The notes under the pieces were generated by a model, which did not search any database, was not told where the DNA came from, and saw only the letters and a list, made by a program, of their open reading frames with translations. A stretch of 39,098 bases of DNA from Bacillota bacterium (GTDB lineage Bacteria; Bacillota; Limnochordia; DTU087), in the NCBI GenBank assembly GCA_012510855.1, contig JAAZHE010000086.1, forward strand, positions 1 to 39,098, given 5' to 3'. Each line of letters opens with the position of its first letter. Position 1 is the first letter of the stretch. Below are positions 1 to 9,065 of the stretch, piece after piece. The position numbers and the translations under genes were made by a program.

Positions 1-500
1 AACTCGATGGCCCAATCTAAGTAGGGCTCTTCCACTAAGAAATCTCCCCGGTATAGTTCTAGACTGCTTCGAAAGGCATCAATGGCTGCTTCTGGGTCGG
101 TCTTCTCCAGCTTCCTGCCTTCTGTATAAAGCCGCTCGAATTCTTCGGTATCTACCCAGCATTCAGGTGTATTTTCCAAGCAATAAAGGCCTCCAGAGCA
201 AGTAAGGAGATTGGATTTGGCATAACGTTTAAGATCCGGATCAATAATCCGCCGGACGAAATGGACACAGGTATGTAGGTTTTGCTCAGTTGAGGCATCT
301 AGATCGGTATCGGGCCAAAGCAGCTCATTTAATACGTCCTTAGGGACCTTTTCACCCCGCCGTGAGGCTAAGTACCGAAAAAGATTAAGAGCTTTTTTAG
401 ATTTCCACTGAGATACTGGAACCTCTTTGGAATTGACTTCCAAGGCAAATGGTCCCAAAAACCAGACTTTCAACCGAGTCCGAGGCGAGTCTGATAGCAT
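1..500 (-). CDS. SARP/BTAD-family transcriptional regulator, N-terminal part (cut by window edge)
   Basis: This gene is not in the ORF track because it runs off the window. Reading the minus strand from ATG at 500 gives an open frame of 166 codons to the edge. The start has a good ribosome site, AGGAGGGG, 8 nt upstream. The first ~95 residues look like the winged-helix DNA-binding domain of SARP/AfsR-type regulators (KVWFLGPFALEV, then WKSKKALNLFRYLASRRGE and ELLWPD). The remainder, with EFERLY and ELYRGDFL, matches the start of a BTAD tetratricopeptide-like domain. It lies 40 nt after the stop of the barrel-like protein gene on the same strand, so it is probably the last or a late gene of the secretin operon and may regulate it. 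Any C-terminal sensor or ATPase domain is outside the window. The family call is secure; the target is inferred. Confidence 0.82.
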   Translation of the reverse strand, partial: MLSDSPRTRLKVWFLGPFALEVNSKEVPVSQWKSKKALNLFRYLASRRGEKVPKDVLNELLWPDTDLDASTEQNLHTCVHFVRRIIDPDLKRYAKSNLLTCSGGLYCLENTPECWVDTEEFERLYTEGRKLEKTDPEAAIDAFRSSLELYRGDFLVEEPYLDWAIE

Positions 501-540
501 AGATCAGCCCCTCCTAAGCTGACGTACTGCATCTTGCGGC

Positions 541-1863
541 TTAATCTATCAAGAAGACTAAGCCCAAAGTGTACACTGACTCCTTCGTCGGCAGCTGGGC
601 ACAGTGGAGACTGATGCCGGCTTGAGCACCAGCGCTTCGCATAACCGCCAGTTCATGTCCTAGCTCACCGCTATCGTAGGTTAAGTCATATCGGAATCGC
701 CAGTTTTCCAAAGCTAAAGCAGCACTGCACCGCAGCCACGCTGACTCAACAAAGCGCCCTTCTTTAGGAGCATAGGCGATGGGTAAATACACCGCCTCAA
801 CTTCTACGTCGCCCCACTGCACTTCGTCGGATACTCCGCACCGAATCAGTGGGTCACTACCCTCCCTTTGGTCTATATGAACGGCGAATCCCAATTCTCC
901 CAATACGGCCCAGGCTCCGCCTATCCTGTAAGACAGACTTCCGGGAAAGGCTTCAGCTACAGCGTCTAACCTATATTTGTCCCCCTTAAGCAGCACACCG
1001 CCCCTTGTCCCGACTTCGCCCTCCATGAGGCCTACGCCCATCCAAACCTCGCCTTGGGTTCCTGCTTGTCCCCGGGTCCGAGCCATCAGCTCCTGAAGAC
1101 CCTTGATGGTTCCAATGGAGACTACAGGTCCCTGTTCTGCCAAAGCCCTCGGGCTCATGATCTCAGCACCGGCGAAGAGGGCAAAGTACCTTCTTGCCTG
1201 TTCCTTGGTGTACTTCAGATTTTGAACTAGGACTGCCAGGGGCCGGTGCTTCTCGGCAGAAAGCCAGTCTGTAATCCGGACATTGCCTAAAGCATTGGCA
1301 GGGCTTCCGTATTCCAGTTCGATGTCCGTTAGGACTCCGCTATCTGGATCGCCGTAGTACCTGGGCGTTAAGGTAATCCTCAGTCCATATTCCGCTTCCT
1401 CTTCCCGGGCAGCGGCTATCTTATCTTCTGCGACTTCTATAGAAACAGGCTGGTCACCCATGGTGACCAACCAAGTCTTGTATTCAAAGGCCGTCGCTGA
1501 GCCGGCATGCTTCCCCCGTAGCCCCACAGTGAAAGCGGCAGGAAAATCTCCTACCAGGTTCAAGAGGGCATCATCGGTAATAATTGTATAGCCGCCCTGG
1601 ACATCTTCTTCTCTTGCGTATTCGGCACTAGCCTCGATGATTTTTCCCATTTCATAACGCAGTTCAAAGAGGCTCAGCTCGTATACAATCACCGGCTCCT
1701 CCTTGGGAGCCGGAAGCTCCTCCCAGCCCGGAGCCGTAAGCTGCCTGGGTGCCTCATCGAGATCTACCTCTGCTGCTAATACGCTCAGGGTGCCGCCGGC
1801 CACGGCAGCACCGCAGAGTAAGAAAACAAGGAACAATACTATCCGTTTTTGTTGTTCGGTCAC
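541..1863 (-). CDS. Secreted protein with beta-barrel-like C-terminal half, unknown function
   Basis: A 440-residue protein with a GTG start preceded by GGGGAGG at 9 nt. The first ~30 residues form a hydrophobic signal segment ending in VLAAE, consistent with export. The central part is mixed charged sequence. The last ~150 residues alternate hydrophobic and polar residues in short strands (YRIGGAWAVLGELGFAVHI, WRFRYDLTY) and the protein ends in a hydrophobic strand, LVFLID, as many outer-membrane barrels do. The gene follows the secretin gene by 15 nt, so the two are almost surely co-transcribed. I recognise no named family. A barrel or surface role is an inference from strand pattern and from the secretin neighbour; a soluble periplasmic beta protein remains possible. 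Confidence 0.7.
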   Translation of the reverse strand: MTEQQKRIVLFLVFLLCGAAVAGGTLSVLAAEVDLDEAPRQLTAPGWEELPAPKEEPVIVYELSLFELRYEMGKIIEASAEYAREEDVQGGYTIITDDALLNLVGDFPAAFTVGLRGKHAGSATAFEYKTWLVTMGDQPVSIEVAEDKIAAAREEEAEYGLRITLTPRYYGDPDSGVLTDIELEYGSPANALGNVRITDWLSAEKHRPLAVLVQNLKYTKEQARRYFALFAGAEIMSPRALAEQGPVVSIGTIKGLQELMARTRGQAGTQGEVWMGVGLMEGEVGTRGGVLLKGDKYRLDAVAEAFPGSLSYRIGGAWAVLGELGFAVHIDQREGSDPLIRCGVSDEVQWGDVEVEAVYLPIAYAPKEGRFVESAWLRCSAALALENWRFRYDLTYDSGELGHELAVMRSAGAQAGISLHCAQLPTKESVYTLGLVFLID

Positions 1864-1878
1864 CTGTGCCTACCTCCC

Positions 1879-3087
1879 CTATTGGATGACAGGGGTGACA
1901 AATACGAGGACTTCCCGATCGCCCTCCCGCTTGATATCATTTCTAAACAGCCAGCGGATGATTGGTATATCCCCGAGGATCGGCACTTTCCGAGATAAGT
2001 TGTAAAAGTCCTGCATAGTCATACCTGCCAACACCGCCGTCTGGCCGTTGGCCAGCCGCACTGTAGTTGATACGGCATTCCGCTTGACAACCAGATCGGG
2101 CCTTGCTTCACTGACAAAATGGCTGACCTCGGGGGCCAGGTTAAGGAGTATATGATCATCCGGCAGGATAGTCGGAGTGACTTTGAGAACGACTCCTACC
2201 TCAACCCTTTCAATCCGGGATGTTTCATCTTCATCTGCTTGGATAGGCAGAATCTGCAGATCACCGATAAACAGCTCCGCGGTTTCCCGATCCGCAACTA
2301 GCACCCGGGGGTCGGCGTGGATTTCGGCTTCTTGTTTTTGTTCCAGCATTCTGAGTTCAGTTATAAGATCGCCCCAGATGTTGGTCTCCAAAGATAGAGC
2401 CCCGCCACTATAACCAATGGTCCCATACCAGCTATCATTGACACTCTGCCCTTTGTTAACGGTGAACTCACTCAAGATACCGTTCCCCAACTCTTTTAAT
2501 GCTGAGGACGACACCTCGGTTACCAGCACCTTGATCTCCACAGTCCTGCGGGGTGTGTCGATCTGATTGATCAAGTTCTTAATCCTCTCCAGCTCCAGAG
2601 GCGGTGCCGAGATGGTGAGAATGTTCCCTCCCGGGGTTCCTCTTACGTATGAAGTCAAGAAGGTTGGAAGCTGCTCAATGACTTCCTGTGCAGTTACATT
2701 ATTCAGACGGATGATTTCAGTCTCCACCAAGGCACTAAAAGTAGTATTCCGGGGATCAGGAAGGCCCACTATGTAATAGTCATCCACCTTGCGGAAGGAA
2801 AGACCTCCCGTAAAGAGAATCATCCTCAAGGCCTTTTCCAATGGTACATCCTGAAGATCCGCAGTTACCTGACCGCTCACAGTCTGATCAGCAATAATAG
2901 TCACGCCAGTCTGCAAAGAGATTTCATTGAGGGCCTCCCTGAGATCTGTTTCAAATAACATGATATTAACCAGAGGTTCATCTTCTTCCTGAGCAAAGCC
3001 GACTCCGCCAACCAAGAGCACTAACACCACTGTCCACAAACACGCTGTCAACTGCCAGTTACCTTTTCCCACTTTTCTACCCCCCAC
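1879..3087 (-). CDS. Secretin (GspD/PilQ-type outer-membrane channel protein)
   Basis: A 402-residue exported protein. A signal peptide ends near VGFAQEEDEP. Residues ~40-110 form an STN/N0-like domain (ETDLREALNEISLQTGVTI, then DVPLEKALRMIL). Residues ~120-190 form an N1/N3-like secretin repeat (EIIRLNNVTAQEVIEQL, ending LINQIDTPRR). The C-terminal ~200 residues are the secretin gate and barrel, with VGVVLKVTPTI and the family-typical ending VPILGDIPIIRWLFR ... EVLVFVTPVI. The protein is short, with only two periplasmic repeats, closer to PilQ-like or stand-alone secretins than to full GspD. No ATPase, pseudopilin or inner-membrane platform gene is in the window. A secretin implies an outer membrane. 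GTG start at 3087; a second GTG five codons downstream is also possible. Confidence 0.9.
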   Translation of the reverse strand: MGGRKVGKGNWQLTACLWTVVLVLLVGGVGFAQEEDEPLVNIMLFETDLREALNEISLQTGVTIIADQTVSGQVTADLQDVPLEKALRMILFTGGLSFRKVDDYYIVGLPDPRNTTFSALVETEIIRLNNVTAQEVIEQLPTFLTSYVRGTPGGNILTISAPPLELERIKNLINQIDTPRRTVEIKVLVTEVSSSALKELGNGILSEFTVNKGQSVNDSWYGTIGYSGGALSLETNIWGDLITELRMLEQKQEAEIHADPRVLVADRETAELFIGDLQILPIQADEDETSRIERVEVGVVLKVTPTILPDDHILLNLAPEVSHFVSEARPDLVVKRNAVSTTVRLANGQTAVLAGMTMQDFYNLSRKVPILGDIPIIRWLFRNDIKREGDREVLVFVTPVIQ

Positions 3088-3123
3088 AGTTTACCCCAAC
3101 AAGTTGCAAACAGTCCAAGTTCT

Positions 3124-3666
3124 TTACCCCGTCAACGGTACTACAGTGTAAACGATGGTTCCCCTATACGTCCCAGGGGTGTCCATCCACGTTGCCAAAA
3201 GCTGAACATCCATCCTGAGGATGTTCCTTCCCGCAGTTTGACTGGAAAATACAGGTTCTCCTGTAGCATCCCTAGTTCTAAGGGTATGCCAGGGGCTCTC
3301 ACCGGCAGAACCAATTAGCCTAAACCCCATTTGGGAACTAGGCAGGCTTGTGCCGTTGGGCCCTTGAAAGGCTTCGTCGGCTGCTGAGATATATAAAGCA
3401 TGGGGCACATTACCGGCAACTTCGATCTGCACCGCGTCCGTCTTTGAGGCTAAGATGCCTTCCTCCAGCATCACAGCATCTTTGGTGGTGTCAAAATCTT
3501 CTTCAGTAAAGACTAGCTCGGAAGTATTGACACGTACCAAGAGCATTTGGGGTATGGTGACAATTACCTGGATCTCAGCCCTATCCAATACTTGGGCATT
3601 GGCGGGACAGACGCCGAACAAGAACACCAACAACAGCCAAACAATTATCCACTTACGGCCATTCAT
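3124..3666 (-). CDS. Secreted beta-sandwich (pilin/WxL-like) protein, unknown function
   Basis: The ORF track starts at 3735, but the internal ATG at 3666 has a GAAGGGG ribosome site about 7 nt upstream and opens directly into a signal peptide (NGRKWIIVWLLLVFLFG, cleavage near ANA), so I choose it; this gives 180 residues. The mature part is predicted all-beta, with no cysteines after the signal peptide, and ends in the strand motif PGTYRGTIVYTVVPL, which resembles the last strand of pilin-like, spore-coat-U-like or WxL domains. It is the first gene of the secretin row (36 nt before the secretin) and so may be a substrate or surface subunit. The family is not recognised with certainty. Confidence 0.65.
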   Translation of the reverse strand: MNGRKWIIVWLLLVFLFGVCPANAQVLDRAEIQVIVTIPQMLLVRVNTSELVFTEEDFDTTKDAVMLEEGILASKTDAVQIEVAGNVPHALYISAADEAFQGPNGTSLPSSQMGFRLIGSAGESPWHTLRTRDATGEPVFSSQTAGRNILRMDVQLLATWMDTPGTYRGTIVYTVVPLTG

Positions 3667-3856
3667 AGGGCACCCCTTCTTATTCGCAATTTTCTCCCTT
3701 GGTTGTCTGTTTCCTCTTTTTCCTAGCCCAATCATAGAAATAAATTCTCAAAAACAAATCAAAGCGTGGTAAGACTTTAAGGACTCATATCAAGACAAGG
3801 CATGGCGGAGAGGGAAGTAGCGAGGTCTAGAGGGAGATTACCGGAGAAGGCGCTGC

Positions 3857-3888
3857 AAACAAAAGGGAGAGCTCTCCACTCTCCCTTT
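3857..3888 (-). terminator. Rho-independent terminator after glnS
   Basis: A perfect 10-bp stem (AAAGGGAGAG paired with CTCTCCCTTT) with a 7-nt loop is followed on the minus strand by TTTTGTTT. It lies ~110 nt after the glnS stop and isolates glnS from the secretin operon. Confidence 0.8.
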
Positions 3889-4001
3889 ACTGTTCCAACG
3901 ACTTATCTTATATTGTCGTCATATGTTTTACTGTTGGCTAGCTAGTCTCTTCCACTGTACCCTCTTAGGGCAAACGGCAACCCATTTTGAGGATAGCGAG
4001 A

Positions 4002-5687
4002 CTAGCTTTGGGCATCCTGCCTTTTCTGGATCTTGGCCCAGCTGTCCTTTAGGGCAACTGTTCGGTTGAAGACCAGACTGCCAGGCTTTGAATCCACTAT
4101 ATCTACGCAGAAATAACCCTGCCGCTCAAATTGATAGAAACTGCCCGGTTCCGCATCGGCTAAGCTCGGCTCAAGCTTACAATCCTTGAGCACTATCAAG
4201 GACTCGGGGTTCACATAGTTCCAGAAGTCCTCCACATCTCCGGGATTTTCGATGGTAAAGAGGCGATCGTAGAGCCGCACCTCAGCGGGGACTGCATGGG
4301 CTGCAGAAACCCAGTGAATAATTCCTCGTACCTTCCGGCCGTCGGGAGTGCTGCCTCCTAAAGTCTCAGGGTCGTAGGTGCACCGCAGCTCAACTACATT
4401 GCCGTCCTCATCCTTAATTACCTTCTCACATTTAATCACATAGCCATAGCGCAGGCGCACTTCTCTACCGGGAGCAAGTCTCCTGTATCCCTTAGGGGGA
4501 TCCTCCATGAAGTCCTCCTGCTCAATAAAGACCTCCCGGGAAAAGGGCACCTTTCTGGTCCCCATGCTGGGATCCTCTGGATTGTTGACGGCCTCCAGCT
4601 CCTCAACTTTCCCTTCAGGATAGTTCTCAATCACAACCTTCAGGGGCCGCAAGACCGCCATGACCCGTGGCGCACGGCGGTTCAAATCCTCTCTGACGCA
4701 GTGCTCCAACATGGCTATATCCACAACGCTGTTCTTCTTAGCAACTCCCACCCGCTCGCAGAAATCCCGGATAGCCTCGGGAGTGTAACCCCGGCGCCGC
4801 ACCCCGGCTATAGTCGGAACCCGGGGGTCATCCCAGCCAGCGACATAACCATCCTCGATGAGCTTCAGCAGTTTACGCTTGCTGGTGATGGTATATGAAA
4901 GATTAAGTCTAGCAAATTCAATCTGCTGCGGACGGCAGGGTACGCTCACATTTTCCAACACCCAGTCGTAGAGGGGCCTGTGATCTTCGAATTCCAAGGT
5001 ACAGATGGAGTGGGTGATGCCCTCCAACGCATCGGAAATGGGATGGGTGAAATCATACATGGGGTAAATGCACCATTTATCCCCCGTACGATAATGATTC
5101 ACCCGCTTGATACGGTACAAGATCGGATCCCTCATATTCATGTTAGGAGAAGCCATATCGATCTTGGCTCTGAGAACCTTAGAACCGTCGGGGAACTCTC
5201 CGGCCCGCATCCGCTGGAAAAGATCAAGATTCTCCTCCACAGAGCGATTCCTGTATGGACTCTCCCTGCCCGGCTCCGTTAGAGTCCCCCGGTACTCCCG
5301 GATCTCCTCCGGAGAAAGGTCGTCCACATAAGCTAATCCTTTCTTGATTAACTCAACGGCGTATTCATAGAGCTGCTCGAAATAATCCGCGGCGTGGTAG
5401 AGGTGTTCCCCCCAGTCGAACCCCAGCCATTTGACGTCCCGTTTCATGGCCTCCACATATTCGACTGACTCTTTTTCTGGATCGGTATCATCAAAGCGAA
5501 GATGACATCTGCCACCAAACTTCTCTGCCAAGCCAAAATTAAGGCAAATGGACTTGGCGTGACCTATGTGCAGATAACCATTGGGCTCAGGCGGAAATCG
5601 AGTTACAATCTCCTTATGTTTGCCGCTCTCTAGATCTTTCATGATAATGTCTTCGATAAAATTAGCTGGCTGCATTCCTTCACTCAC
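4002..5687 (-). CDS. glnS: Glutaminyl-tRNA synthetase
   Basis: A class I aminoacyl-tRNA synthetase that charges tRNA-Gln directly with glutamine. The HIGH motif is at residues 40-43 ([11 protein letters not shown]), and the KMSKS equivalent appears as TITSKRKL. Long blocks match the E. coli enzyme as I recall it, for example [19 protein letters not shown] and [11 protein letters not shown]. At 561 residues it has full length, including the C-terminal anticodon-binding barrels. The track starts at a TTG (5711). I prefer the GTG at 5687: it has GGGAAGGGAG about 9 nt upstream and yields an N-terminus ([14 protein letters not shown]) that matches known GlnRS starts. It stands alone with its own terminator. 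Many Bacillota lack GlnRS and use GatCAB, so lateral acquisition is plausible. Confidence 0.97.
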   Translation of the reverse strand: MSEGMQPANFIEDIIMKDLESGKHKEIVTRFPPEPNGYLHIGHAKSICLNFGLAEKFGGRCHLRFDDTDPEKESVEYVEAMKRDVKWLGFDWGEHLYHAADYFEQLYEYAVELIKKGLAYVDDLSPEEIREYRGTLTEPGRESPYRNRSVEENLDLFQRMRAGEFPDGSKVLRAKIDMASPNMNMRDPILYRIKRVNHYRTGDKWCIYPMYDFTHPISDALEGITHSICTLEFEDHRPLYDWVLENVSVPCRPQQIEFARLNLSYTITSKRKLLKLIEDGYVAGWDDPRVPTIAGVRRRGYTPEAIRDFCERVGVAKKNSVVDIAMLEHCVREDLNRRAPRVMAVLRPLKVVIENYPEGKVEELEAVNNPEDPSMGTRKVPFSREVFIEQEDFMEDPPKGYRRLAPGREVRLRYGYVIKCEKVIKDEDGNVVELRCTYDPETLGGSTPDGRKVRGIIHWVSAAHAVPAEVRLYDRLFTIENPGDVEDFWNYVNPESLIVLKDCKLEPSLADAEPGSFYQFERQGYFCVDIVDSKPGSLVFNRTVALKDSWAKIQKRQDAQS

Positions 5688-5798
5688 TGACGACGACTCC
5701 CTTCCCAACAAGCTACTACTCTATTCTAGTTTACGCCTATGATTCCTCTCCTTGGCATCGGGCATTCAAAAACTAAGTAAAAGCAATCCACTAATATG

Positions 5799-5807
5799 AT
5801 TGTACCA
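5799..5807 (-). promoter_or_regulatory. Candidate extended -10 promoter element for glnS
   Basis: On the minus strand TGGTACAAT forms an extended -10 element about 110 nt before the glnS start. No convincing -35 at 17 bp spacing is seen. The rest of the 5688-6020 gap holds a small palindrome and the terminator of the next gene; the 106-residue track ORF here has no family features. Confidence 0.35.
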
Positions 5808-5870
5808 CTATTTCGCTTTCTCCGATCAAGTTGGCAAAACCCTTGGCAGTAGTTGGGTACTAGGGTTGGA

Positions 5871-5894
5871 AGTTCTAGAACTTGCAGTTCTAGA
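5871..5894. repeat. Palindrome AGTTCTAGAACT with a partial direct repeat
   Basis: A perfect 12-bp palindrome at 5871-5882 is followed by a second copy of its first nine bases (AGTTCTAGA) at 5886-5894, a 15-bp period. It lies upstream of the glnS -10 candidate and could be a protein-binding site, or chance. Confidence 0.3.
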
Positions 5895-5945
5895 TAGGAA
5901 AAGAGAAAGGAATGGGCATTAGAGAGGAGCAGGAGACCAAGCGTC

Positions 5946-5985
5946 AAAAAAAGCAGGCGGCACTGGCTGAAAAGCTGGTGCCGCC
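5946..5985 (-). terminator. Terminator of module A
   Basis: A 13-bp stem with two G-U pairs (GGCGGCACCAGCT with AGCCAGTGCCGCC) is followed on the minus strand by TGC and seven Ts. It sits 35 nt after the stop of the URO-D-fold gene. The plus strand also has CTTTTT after the stem, so it may work in both directions. Confidence 0.85.
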
Positions 5986-6020
5986 CTTTTTCGGGTAAGT
6001 GCAAGTCATGGAAGACCAGA

Positions 6021-7184
6021 TCAATAGGTACACTTCCTGGCCTCATCGGTAAAGGCTGCGAGCAACTCTAAATCAGCATCGAAAAAGTGATCCGAGGGAG
6101 CCAGGATATAGCCGCCGTTCTCTCCAGCGGCTTCAAAGCACCGCCTGACCGCCTTCCTCGTCTCTTCAGGTGTACATCCCACAAAGTAGTGATACTGGTC
6201 AAACCCGCCGATCATGCACACCCGATGGCCGATGCGGCGCTTAGCCTCTGCCAAATCTACATCTCCACCCATTGCCGGCGGCGTAAATGTCTCCATGGCA
6301 TCGGGATTCATGTCAGCAATCATTTCTAGGATGGGCATCATCCCGCCGCATGTATGATAAACCACCCGCTGACCTACTTCGTGTATGAGGCCGATAAGCT
6401 CGCTATCATAGGGAGCCACAAACTCCTCGAAAATCTTAGGCGAGATAACCGTCGTTGAGGCATCTCCGCCCCCTAACTCCAAAAGATCGAACTTAGCTCC
6501 CGCCAGGGATCGGATGTACTCCTTCTTTCTATTTTGGAGTATGCTGAGGAATTCATGCACCCACTTTGGGTCATCGTAAGTTGCATAAATGAGATTTTCG
6601 ATGCCGTACAGACATGCTGCATCTTGCCAACAGCCGGGTTGTCCAAAAACATCGAAGGTGGCAATATGACCGCGCACAATCCCCCGATCGCCCCGTTCCG
6701 CTGCGATCCTGTTAACCTCATCGATGTCGCATTTTGGGTAGGTCATGTATTGGAGCAGTTCAATGTCCTTTTTTTCCTTGATCGGATACTCAGTCACCAT
6801 GGTGGATTTATCATCGGTCTTGACCACCATTTGCAGACTACCCTTGGGTGTGACAAAGGTATACCGCTCCACTGTGAACCAAGGATCGGGGAGCTCCTCC
6901 CGTTCAATTCGCCACTGGTCACTGACCACCCGGCGGGGTTCGAGAAAACCGGTGGTGCTTTTCTGATTGGGATCATAGTACTCGCCCCGGGATGGATCCG
7001 GCTTGTAAGCAACTACCCAAGCAATGGGGTCAAAGCCGAAACGCTCGAAAAAATCATCATTGGTATAGCCCGGCAGGTACTTGTCAAGAAAGTAGGGCAT
7101 AACATGATGGGTGGTAACCGGCAGCCGGTCGGGCACTCCGCCCGCAAGTGCCGTCAGCATCCTTTCCCTGGAAGTCATGGCCAT
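6021..7184 (-). CDS. URO-D-fold protein (uroporphyrinogen decarboxylase / methyltransferase superfamily), module A
   Basis: A 387-residue member of the URO-D/MtaA superfamily of TIM-barrel proteins. The N-terminus (SRERMLTALAGGVPDRLPV) is the family start motif. The barrel metal motif is HTCGG at residues 277-281, as in corrinoid methyltransferases that bind zinc with H-x-C. The third ligand position near the C-terminus, normally Cys in APGCG-type motifs, reads APSDH, so it is Asp (~365). ATG start with GGGGGG 8 nt upstream. It is the last gene of the module after the CUT2 permease (18 nt gap), which points to action on the imported compound or a derivative. No heme or corrinoid gene is nearby, so true HemE function is unlikely. 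The substrate is unknown. Confidence 0.85.
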   Translation of the reverse strand: MAMTSRERMLTALAGGVPDRLPVTTHHVMPYFLDKYLPGYTNDDFFERFGFDPIAWVVAYKPDPSRGEYYDPNQKSTTGFLEPRRVVSDQWRIEREELPDPWFTVERYTFVTPKGSLQMVVKTDDKSTMVTEYPIKEKKDIELLQYMTYPKCDIDEVNRIAAERGDRGIVRGHIATFDVFGQPGCWQDAACLYGIENLIYATYDDPKWVHEFLSILQNRKKEYIRSLAGAKFDLLELGGGDASTTVISPKIFEEFVAPYDSELIGLIHEVGQRVVYHTCGGMMPILEMIADMNPDAMETFTPPAMGGDVDLAEAKRRIGHRVCMIGGFDQYHYFVGCTPEETRKAVRRCFEAAGENGGYILAPSDHFFDADLELLAAFTDEARKCTY

Positions 7185-7202
7185 TACTAAATCCCCCCAG
7201 CA

Positions 7203-8231
7203 CTAAGCGGTTTGGAGAATCCTATCCCTGAAGTAATTCCTTGTCTTGTTGATGACGATTGCCACTACAACCAACAGACCGAAAATCACCCGCCGCAGAT
7301 ACGGATTCACATTGAACATGGACAAACCTGCTTCTACCAGGGCCAGGAAGATGATTCCTGCCAAAACGTTGATGATGGACCCCCGTCCACCCTGCTGCTC
7401 GATACCGCCGATAATGGCACCGGCAAAGGCCATGAAGATGTCTCCATCAGCCATACTTGGGGGGACCGAGTGTAGGTAGCCCGTATAGAAAAGTGCAGCC
7501 AGTCCTGCAAATCCACCTGCCAGTGAGAAGGTAAAGAAAGTGATTCGGGCAGGGTTAAGGCCCAACATCGCTGCTGACCGCTTGTTACCGCCTACAGCGT
7601 AAATATGAAGCCCGAAGGGTGTGTACTTGAGAATAAATGCCACTAGCAAGATGAATGCAAAGAAAAGCGGAACTGCGTTGGACGGGTCGCGCCCAATCGC
7701 CATATAAAGCTTTGGAAAACCACTGTAAATCGGATATGAATGGAGAAGTAAAGTTCCGCCTTCATAGGCCATGAAAGCTCCCAGAGTTGCTAGAAATGGA
7801 TTAAGACCGAGATAGCCCACCATGTAACCATTAATTGCGCCTCCGATGAATCCAAGGACCACTGGAATAAGGACGCAAAGAACTGGATGGATGCCTGGAA
7901 ACCACTTGGTGATGATCATGGCACTCAACATGGCAATGAAACCGGTCATCTCCGCCAGTGACAAGTCCATGGCCCCTAAGAGCTGACACAAGGACACTCC
8001 CACTACGATAAAGCCCAGGGGGATGGAGGAGTAGAGCATAAAGGAAAGTGTACTCAGCTTGAGCATTCCCTCGGGTCGCAGGATAGCAAAAATCGTGTAA
8101 AAGACGATGATCAATACCCAAGCGAGATTATCTACAAAAAGAAGCTGAAGTCTTTTCTTATCCCACCGCGGGCGTACTTCCGGCCCTTTTACTACTGATC
8201 CAACTGCGGCGTTTTGCACCCTACCCGACAT
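7203..8231 (-). CDS. Ribose-type (CUT2) sugar ABC transporter permease
   Basis: Inner-membrane permease of the RbsC/BPD_transp_2 family, about 342 residues and very hydrophobic, with several membrane segments (LGFIVVGVSLCQLLGAMDL, GAINGYMVGYLGLNPFLATL). The family motif region ALFYTGYLHS ... GAIIGGIEQQGGRGSI is present. The track start at 8258 lies inside the ATPase gene; the internal ATG at 8231 has AGGAGG 7-8 nt upstream and leaves an 11-nt overlap, so I prefer it. It works with the ATPase and binding protein upstream to import a sugar or similar solute. Confidence 0.9.
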   Translation of the reverse strand: MSGRVQNAAVGSVVKGPEVRPRWDKKRLQLLFVDNLAWVLIIVFYTIFAILRPEGMLKLSTLSFMLYSSIPLGFIVVGVSLCQLLGAMDLSLAEMTGFIAMLSAMIITKWFPGIHPVLCVLIPVVLGFIGGAINGYMVGYLGLNPFLATLGAFMAYEGGTLLLHSYPIYSGFPKLYMAIGRDPSNAVPLFFAFILLVAFILKYTPFGLHIYAVGGNKRSAAMLGLNPARITFFTFSLAGGFAGLAALFYTGYLHSVPPSMADGDIFMAFAGAIIGGIEQQGGRGSIINVLAGIIFLALVEAGLSMFNVNPYLRRVIFGLLVVVAIVINKTRNYFRDRILQTA

Positions 8232-8991
8232 GTCTCTTTCCTCCTTCTCCTGCACCATCGGCCAAGAGATCCTCTATTTCCTCCCGGCTGATCTCATCTT
8301 TGTGGACATCGAGAACCTTCTTGCCGTGAGAAATAAGAACTATTCTGTCGACAACTGCGTAGATCTGGCCCATATTGTGGGATATGAGAATGACGCTGAT
8401 GCCATTATCCCTGAGCTGTTCTATAAATGATAACACTTTCTTCTGAGCTTCAACTGAAAGGGCATTAGTTGGCTCATCGAGAATCACCATTTTTGCCTTG
8501 AAGTACATGGCCCGGGCAATGGCAACCCCTTGGCGCTCACCACCAGAGCAGAATCGAATTTCATGGTCCAGAGAAGGTACAGAAAGACCCATCTGCTGCA
8601 GCAAGGGTGCCACAATCTCCTTCATTGCTCGAAAGTCAAGAATCCGCAAGGGGCCAACCTGCTTGCAAATCTCACGTCCCATGAACACATTCTTAACGAT
8701 GCTTAGCTGATCAAAAACAGCTTGTTCCTGGTAAACTGCTTCAATTCCTAAGGCCCGGGAGTCTTTTATGGATTTGATCTTTACCTCTTCACCATTCCAG
8801 TAAAACTTGCCCGAGGTGGCTGGACTTACTCCAATGATGGTCTTAATGAGGGTCGACTTGCCGGCACCATTATTGCCCAGCAGGCCTACAACTTCCCCCT
8901 TGTGAACATCCATACTGACTCCTCTGACCGCATGTACATGACCGTAACGCTTGTGTACATCCTCCAAACGGAGCAGCGGCACTTTACCCAT
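8221..8991 (-). CDS. Sugar ABC transporter ATPase, single-domain CUT2 type
   Basis: A 256-residue ATP-binding subunit. Walker A is GNNGAGKST (~residue 38), the signature is CSGGERQGVAIARA, Walker B is MVILDEPTNALS, and the H-loop is VILISHN. Most ribose-type importers use a fused two-domain ATPase of ~500 residues; this is the one-domain form known from FrcA-like systems, which would work as a homodimer. ATG start with GGAG 8 nt upstream. It overlaps the permease gene by 11 nt, indicating translational coupling. Confidence 0.92.
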   Translation of the reverse strand: MGKVPLLRLEDVHKRYGHVHAVRGVSMDVHKGEVVGLLGNNGAGKSTLIKTIIGVSPATSGKFYWNGEEVKIKSIKDSRALGIEAVYQEQAVFDQLSIVKNVFMGREICKQVGPLRILDFRAMKEIVAPLLQQMGLSVPSLDHEIRFCSGGERQGVAIARAMYFKAKMVILDEPTNALSVEAQKKVLSFIEQLRDNGISVILISHNMGQIYAVVDRIVLISHGKKVLDVHKDEISREEIEDLLADGAGEGGKRHVG

Positions 8992-9017
8992 TCCTGTATC
9001 TCCTTCCGAGTCTTGGT

Positions 9018-9044
9018 CCTACCCGGGGATAATCCCCGGGTAGG
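9018..9044 (-). other. Intercistronic hairpin between binding-protein and ATPase genes
   Basis: CCTACCCGGGG pairs perfectly with CCCCGGGTAGG around the 5-nt loop ATAAT, 22 nt after the binding-protein stop. There is no T-run behind it on the minus strand, so it looks like an mRNA-protecting or attenuating hairpin that favours binding-protein expression rather than a full terminator. Confidence 0.75.
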
Positions 9045-9065
9045 TTGACGGTAAATCAGAGAGAA

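Noticed and set aside
5726-6046. 106-residue minus-strand ORF between glnS and the URO-D-fold gene
   Set aside because: It overlaps the terminator hairpin and the end of the URO-D-fold gene, has no ribosome site and no protein-like features.
6021-7184. Assignment of any URO-D-fold gene as hemE
   Set aside because: There is no heme-pathway neighbour, the genes are linked to sugar importers, and the C-terminal motifs differ from authentic HemE.
6087-7190. Plus-strand ORFs (for example the 218-residue one) opposite the URO-D-fold gene
   Set aside because: They are antisense shadows of a clear coding region, with no ribosome sites or family features; the same applies to the other opposite-strand ORFs in the track.
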